Part shown: piece after piece, positions 61,386 to 64,000 of the stretch
Layout: every line of letters starts with the position of its first letter
Position numbering within the stretch: the first letter of the stretch is position 1
Source of the DNA: Roseomonas sp. HF4
GTDB lineage: Bacteria > Pseudomonadota > Alphaproteobacteria > Acetobacterales > Acetobacteraceae
Reading direction: 5' to 3'
NCBI RefSeq assembly: GCF_005222755.1
Contig: NZ_STGD01000003.1
Coordinates: 124,001-188,000, forward strand
Length of the DNA: 64,000 bases
Notes under the pieces: model-generated
Databases searched by the model: none
What the model was told of the DNA's origin: nothing
Seen by the model: the letters and a program-made list of their open reading frames with translations, nothing else
Program-made: the position numbers and the translations under genes

Positions 61386-62096
61386 GAACCGGTAGCGCAC
61401 GCCGACGCCGACGATCCACGGGTCGAGGTCGGCCGTCGCGTTGACCCGCCCGAGCGCCGTGTCGACCGCGACGTCGGGGCGCAGGAACAGCTTCTTCACG
61501 TCGATGTTCATCAGCCAGTTCGGCGCGAGCTCGATGTCGAGGCCGACATTGAGCGCGACGCCGAAGGCGTTGCGCACGTCGACGTCGAGAACGCCGGGGG
61601 TGCGCGTGCCGCCCTCGCCGTAGAACATCGTCCAGTTCACGCCGGCGCCGATGTAGGGGCTGAAGCGCTCGGCCGGCAGCGGGTGGTACTGGAAGGTGAG
61701 CGTCGGCGGCAGGGCCCAGACCCTGCCGAAGTCGACGTCGCCGAGCGCGCTGCCGCGCACCTCGATGTCGTGCCGCGACGTCGCAGCGATCAGGTTCAGC
61801 GCGAAATTCGGCGTGACGAAGTAGGTGAAGTCGAGCTGCCCGGTCCAGGCGTCGGAGGCGCGCGGCGTGCCGCCGATCAGGTCCACCGAGCCGCTTTCCA
61901 TCGGCAGCACGCCGATCACCGAGGCGCCGATCACGACCTCGCCGGCCTGCTTGCCGCGCCGCCCGGATGACTGCGCAAGGGCCGGCCCTGCGGACAGGTC
62001 GGCGACGGTCGCGAGCAGAAGAGTCTTGCGTATCGTGGACGAAGGGTCCCCGGGCTGTCCCGGCGAACCCCGCGTAGGGCGGCGGTGGTCTGCCAT
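61386..62096 (-). CDS. OmpW-family outer-membrane protein, anomalous ends
   Basis: About 237 codons encode an OmpW-like 8-strand barrel: GEVVIGASVIGVLP, LDFTYFVTPNFALNLIAATS, YIGAGVNWTMFYGEG, ending DPWIVGVGVRYRF at 61386. Barrels of this family normally end at such a Phe. Here the next codon is TGG instead of a stop, and the frame stays open for 1.2 kb, antisense to phnW, to 60141. The hydrophobic signal core IRKTLLLATVADLSAGPALA is preceded by an ATA codon at 62033 rather than ATG. The nearest ATG is at 62096. I give the conserved barrel coordinates. Either the gene has lost its stop or the protein has a long tail. Confidence 0.6.
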
Positions 62097-62162
62097 CCTT
62101 GGTGCGACGCGACCATGGCGCATCCCGCGGCCGATGTGGCCGCCGCGCCACGGCGACGATCG

Positions 62163-62975
62163 TCAGGGCCAGAAGCGATAGGCCATCGTCACGCCCAGCA
62201 CCGCCTGTGTCGCGCTGCCGCGGTCGATCAGCGGGCTGTCCGCGGCCTGTCCGAAGATCTGCCCGACCTCGCCGAAGGCGATCAAGGCCCAGCGCTCGTC
62301 GAGTACCCAGGTGGCCCCCGCCGCGGCGGCGGCGAACCAGTAGTCGCTCGGCCGGAAGGGTCGGTAGCCGCTGCGCCGGGCCTGGCCCTCATCCACCCCG
62401 AAGAAGGTCTCGGCGAAGCCCGACCCGCCCCAGGAAAGGCGCGGTCCGGCCGAGAGGATCACCCGCGGATGCACGCGCCACACGCGGTCAAGCCGCGCAT
62501 CCGCCACCACGCCCGAATAGCCGCCGAAGCCGTAGCGGACCTCGCCGCGCGCCAGCCAGGTGCCGTCCGAGTAGGAGACGAAGCCGCCGCCTTCGCCCGA
62601 GAGCCGGATGTCGCCCATGCCACGCAGCGCTGGGTTGTCGTCCTGGTCGCGGCCGAAGCGCGGGCGCAGCACCACGCCCGTCGAGAAGGGGCCGTCCCGG
62701 TACAGGGTCGCGCCGAGGCCGTCGCGGAACGAGAGGAAGACCACGTCGTTGGGGCCGCGGATATCCGGCGAGAGCAGCGGGCGTACCATGAAGTCGTTCG
62801 AGCCCAGGTAGTCGGGCGTCAGGAGCGCGCCGGCGCCGATGCCGAAGCGCCACTGGTCGCCACCCGGCGCGCCCAGCGCCGGAGCGGCCTGCGGCGCGAG
62901 GCCGGTCTGCGCCAGCGCCGGCATTGTGCCGATGAGGGCAAGAAGAGCGGCGGCGCCGCGTAGAAGGTGCCTCAT
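62163..62975 (-). CDS. MipA/OmpV-family outer-membrane protein
   Basis: A 270-residue protein with signal peptide [22 protein letters not shown] and a beta-barrel typical of MipA/Omp[19 protein letters not shown] near 45, then [17 protein letters not shown] near 105, and the end [14 protein letters not shown] and MAYRFWP. MipA scaffolds murein synthesis complexes in E. coli; OmpV has other roles. It precedes the OmpW gene in the same direction and is divergent from fhs. Confidence 0.9.
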   Translation of the reverse strand: MRHLLRGAAALLALIGTMPALAQTGLAPQAAPALGAPGGDQWRFGIGAGALLTPDYLGSNDFMVRPLLSPDIRGPNDVVFLSFRDGLGATLYRDGPFSTGVVLRPRFGRDQDDNPALRGMGDIRLSGEGGGFVSYSDGTWLARGEVRYGFGGYSGVVADARLDRVWRVHPRVILSAGPRLSWGGSGFAETFFGVDEGQARRSGYRPFRPSDYWFAAAAAGATWVLDERWALIAFGEVGQIFGQAADSPLIDRGSATQAVLGVTMAYRFWP

Positions 62976-63102
62976 GGCGGCGCGATCCTCGGTTTCGCCG
63001 GCGTTCCGGCTGTGCGGGCCCTATGTTGCGGCCGGCGCTTTACCTTTCAAGCGCATACCGATAAGCGCGCGGACGCTGGGCCAAGGTAGGAGACGCCGCG
63101 CC

Positions 63103-64000
63103 ATGCCGACCGACCTCGAGATCGCGCGCGCCGCGACGTTGAAGCCGATCCGCGAGATCGCGGAGAAGGCCGGCATCCCCGATGACGCGCTCGAGCCCTA
63201 CGGCAAGTTCAAGGCCAAGGTCGGGCTCGACTTCATCGGCTCGGTCCAGGACCGGCCTGACGGCGCGCTCGTTCTCGTCACCGGCATCAACCCGACCCCG
63301 GCGGGGGAAGGCAAGACCACCACCACGGTCGGCCTCGGCGATGCGCTCAACGCCATCGGCGTGAAGACCATGATCGCGCTGCGCGAGCCCTCCCTCGGCC
63401 CCTGCTTCGGCGTGAAGGGGGGCGCGACGGGCGGCGGCTATGCGCAGGTGCTGCCGATGGAGGACATCAACCTCCACTTCACCGGCGACTTCCACGCCAT
63501 CACCAGCGCGAACAACCTGCTCGCGACGATGGTCGACAACCACCTCTACTGGGGCAACGGGCTCGGGCTCGATGCGCGGCGCGTCTCGTGGCGCCGGGCG
63601 CTGGACATGAACGACCGCGCGCTGCGCTCGGTCGTCTCCTCGCTCGGCGGCGTCGCCAACGGCTTCCCGCGCGAGGACGGCTTCGACATCACCGTCGCCT
63701 CCGAGGTCATGGCGGTGTTCTGCCTGGCGCGCGACCTGCCCGACCTCCAGGCGCGCCTCGGGCGCATGATCGTCGGCCAGACGCGGGAGGGGAAGGCGGT
63801 CACGGCCGCGGACCTCAAGGCCGACGGCGCCCTGGCGGTGCTGTTGCGCGACGCCTTCGCGCCGAACCTGGTGCAGACCATCGAGGGCTCGCCCGCCCTC
63901 GTCCATGGCGGGCCCTTCGCCAACATCGCCCATGGCTGCAACAGCGTGATGGCGACCAGGCTCGGCCTGAAGCTCGCCGACGTGGTCGTGACGGAGGCGG
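63103..64000 (+). CDS. fhs: Formate-tetrahydrofolate ligase (3' end beyond window)
   Basis: The first 299 residues of an enzyme of about 557. The ATG follows a GTAGGAGA site. The P-loop [20 protein letters not shown] near 65 binds ATP, followed by [20 protein letters not shown] near 90 and the [18 protein letters not shown] stretch near 122, both invariant in the family. It ligates formate to tetrahydrofolate, feeding one-carbon units to purine, Met and Thr/fMet synthesis. The folate route connects with metH in the window. No stop is in the window. Confidence 0.96.
   Translation, partial: MPTDLEIARAATLKPIREIAEKAGIPDDALEPYGKFKAKVGLDFIGSVQDRPDGALVLVTGINPTPAGEGKTTTTVGLGDALNAIGVKTMIALREPSLGPCFGVKGGATGGGYAQVLPMEDINLHFTGDFHAITSANNLLATMVDNHLYWGNGLGLDARRVSWRRALDMNDRALRSVVSSLGGVANGFPREDGFDITVASEVMAVFCLARDLPDLQARLGRMIVGQTREGKAVTAADLKADGALAVLLRDAFAPNLVQTIEGSPALVHGGPFANIAHGCNSVMATRLGLKLADVVVTEA

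Noticed and set aside
63040..63933. Open frame on the minus strand opposite fhs
   Set aside because: Antisense of an invariant enzyme; the fhs start, ribosome site and motifs on the plus strand are unambiguous.

Overview
The window is GC-rich, densely packed bacterial chromosome with no insertion sequences, no recognisable tRNA or rRNA genes and no CRISPR. The gene order rne, amiC, mrcA, prfB is typical of Alphaproteobacteria. Direct-repeat SOS boxes of the alphaproteobacterial type and many families common in Roseomonas-like Acetobacteraceae (sterol desaturase, Bug solute-binding protein, MipA and OmpW porins, DUF2254, ExoD) support an alphaproteobacterium, probably Acetobacteraceae. The family-level placement is inference. 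The two end genes run off the window: a sterol desaturase at the left and formate-tetrahydrofolate ligase (fhs) at the right.

Layout. 1-7.8 kb: sterol desaturase, a creatininase-like protein without its usual metal ligands, moaB, a radical SAM gene behind two SOS boxes, two arsenosugar-type glycosyltransferases with an HPP membrane protein, a DJ-1/PfpI enzyme and small secreted or hypothetical proteins. 7.9-16.4 kb: the RNA-processing and cell-wall core, with rne facing away from amiC, mrcA and prfB. prfB keeps its autoregulatory +1 frameshift. 16.4-23.0 kb: a sulfotransferase and three genes of surface-polysaccharide type, including a double glycosyltransferase. 23.0-31.4 kb: a short-chain fatty acid module with prpE, a DEDDh exonuclease, a CBS/DUF294 nucleotidyltransferase, a DUF4212 subunit, a sodium:solute symporter and small membrane proteins. 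31.6-38.4 kb: fpr, two acetyltransferases, a phytase-like esterase, an amidase, DUF2254 and a small protein.

38.6-49.2 kb is a methionine and cobalamin block. An ArsR-methyltransferase regulator of SahR type lies 10 bp upstream of B12-dependent metH, behind a palindromic operator. Further on are a cation efflux transporter, TonB, a PduO-type adenosyltransferase and btuB with a cobalamin riboswitch. A lone M35-like metallopeptidase sits between. 49.3-57.6 kb: two tandem ExoD proteins, an enoyl-CoA hydratase with a CaiB-type CoA transferase, then a yehZYXW-type osmoprotectant ABC transporter bracketed by two paralogous CBS-domain proteins. 57.6-64 kb: a sulfurtransferase with an orphan Bug protein, a DUF1194 protein, phnW, an OmpW-like gene with an anomalous 3' end, a MipA protein and fhs.

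The clearest regulatory signals are the prfB frameshift site, the cobalamin riboswitch, the paired SOS boxes and the putative SahR palindrome. I found no large unknown system. The most promising under-described associations are the exonuclease/nucleotidyltransferase pair in the acetate-propionate module and the stand-alone CBS pair around the osmoprotectant transporter.
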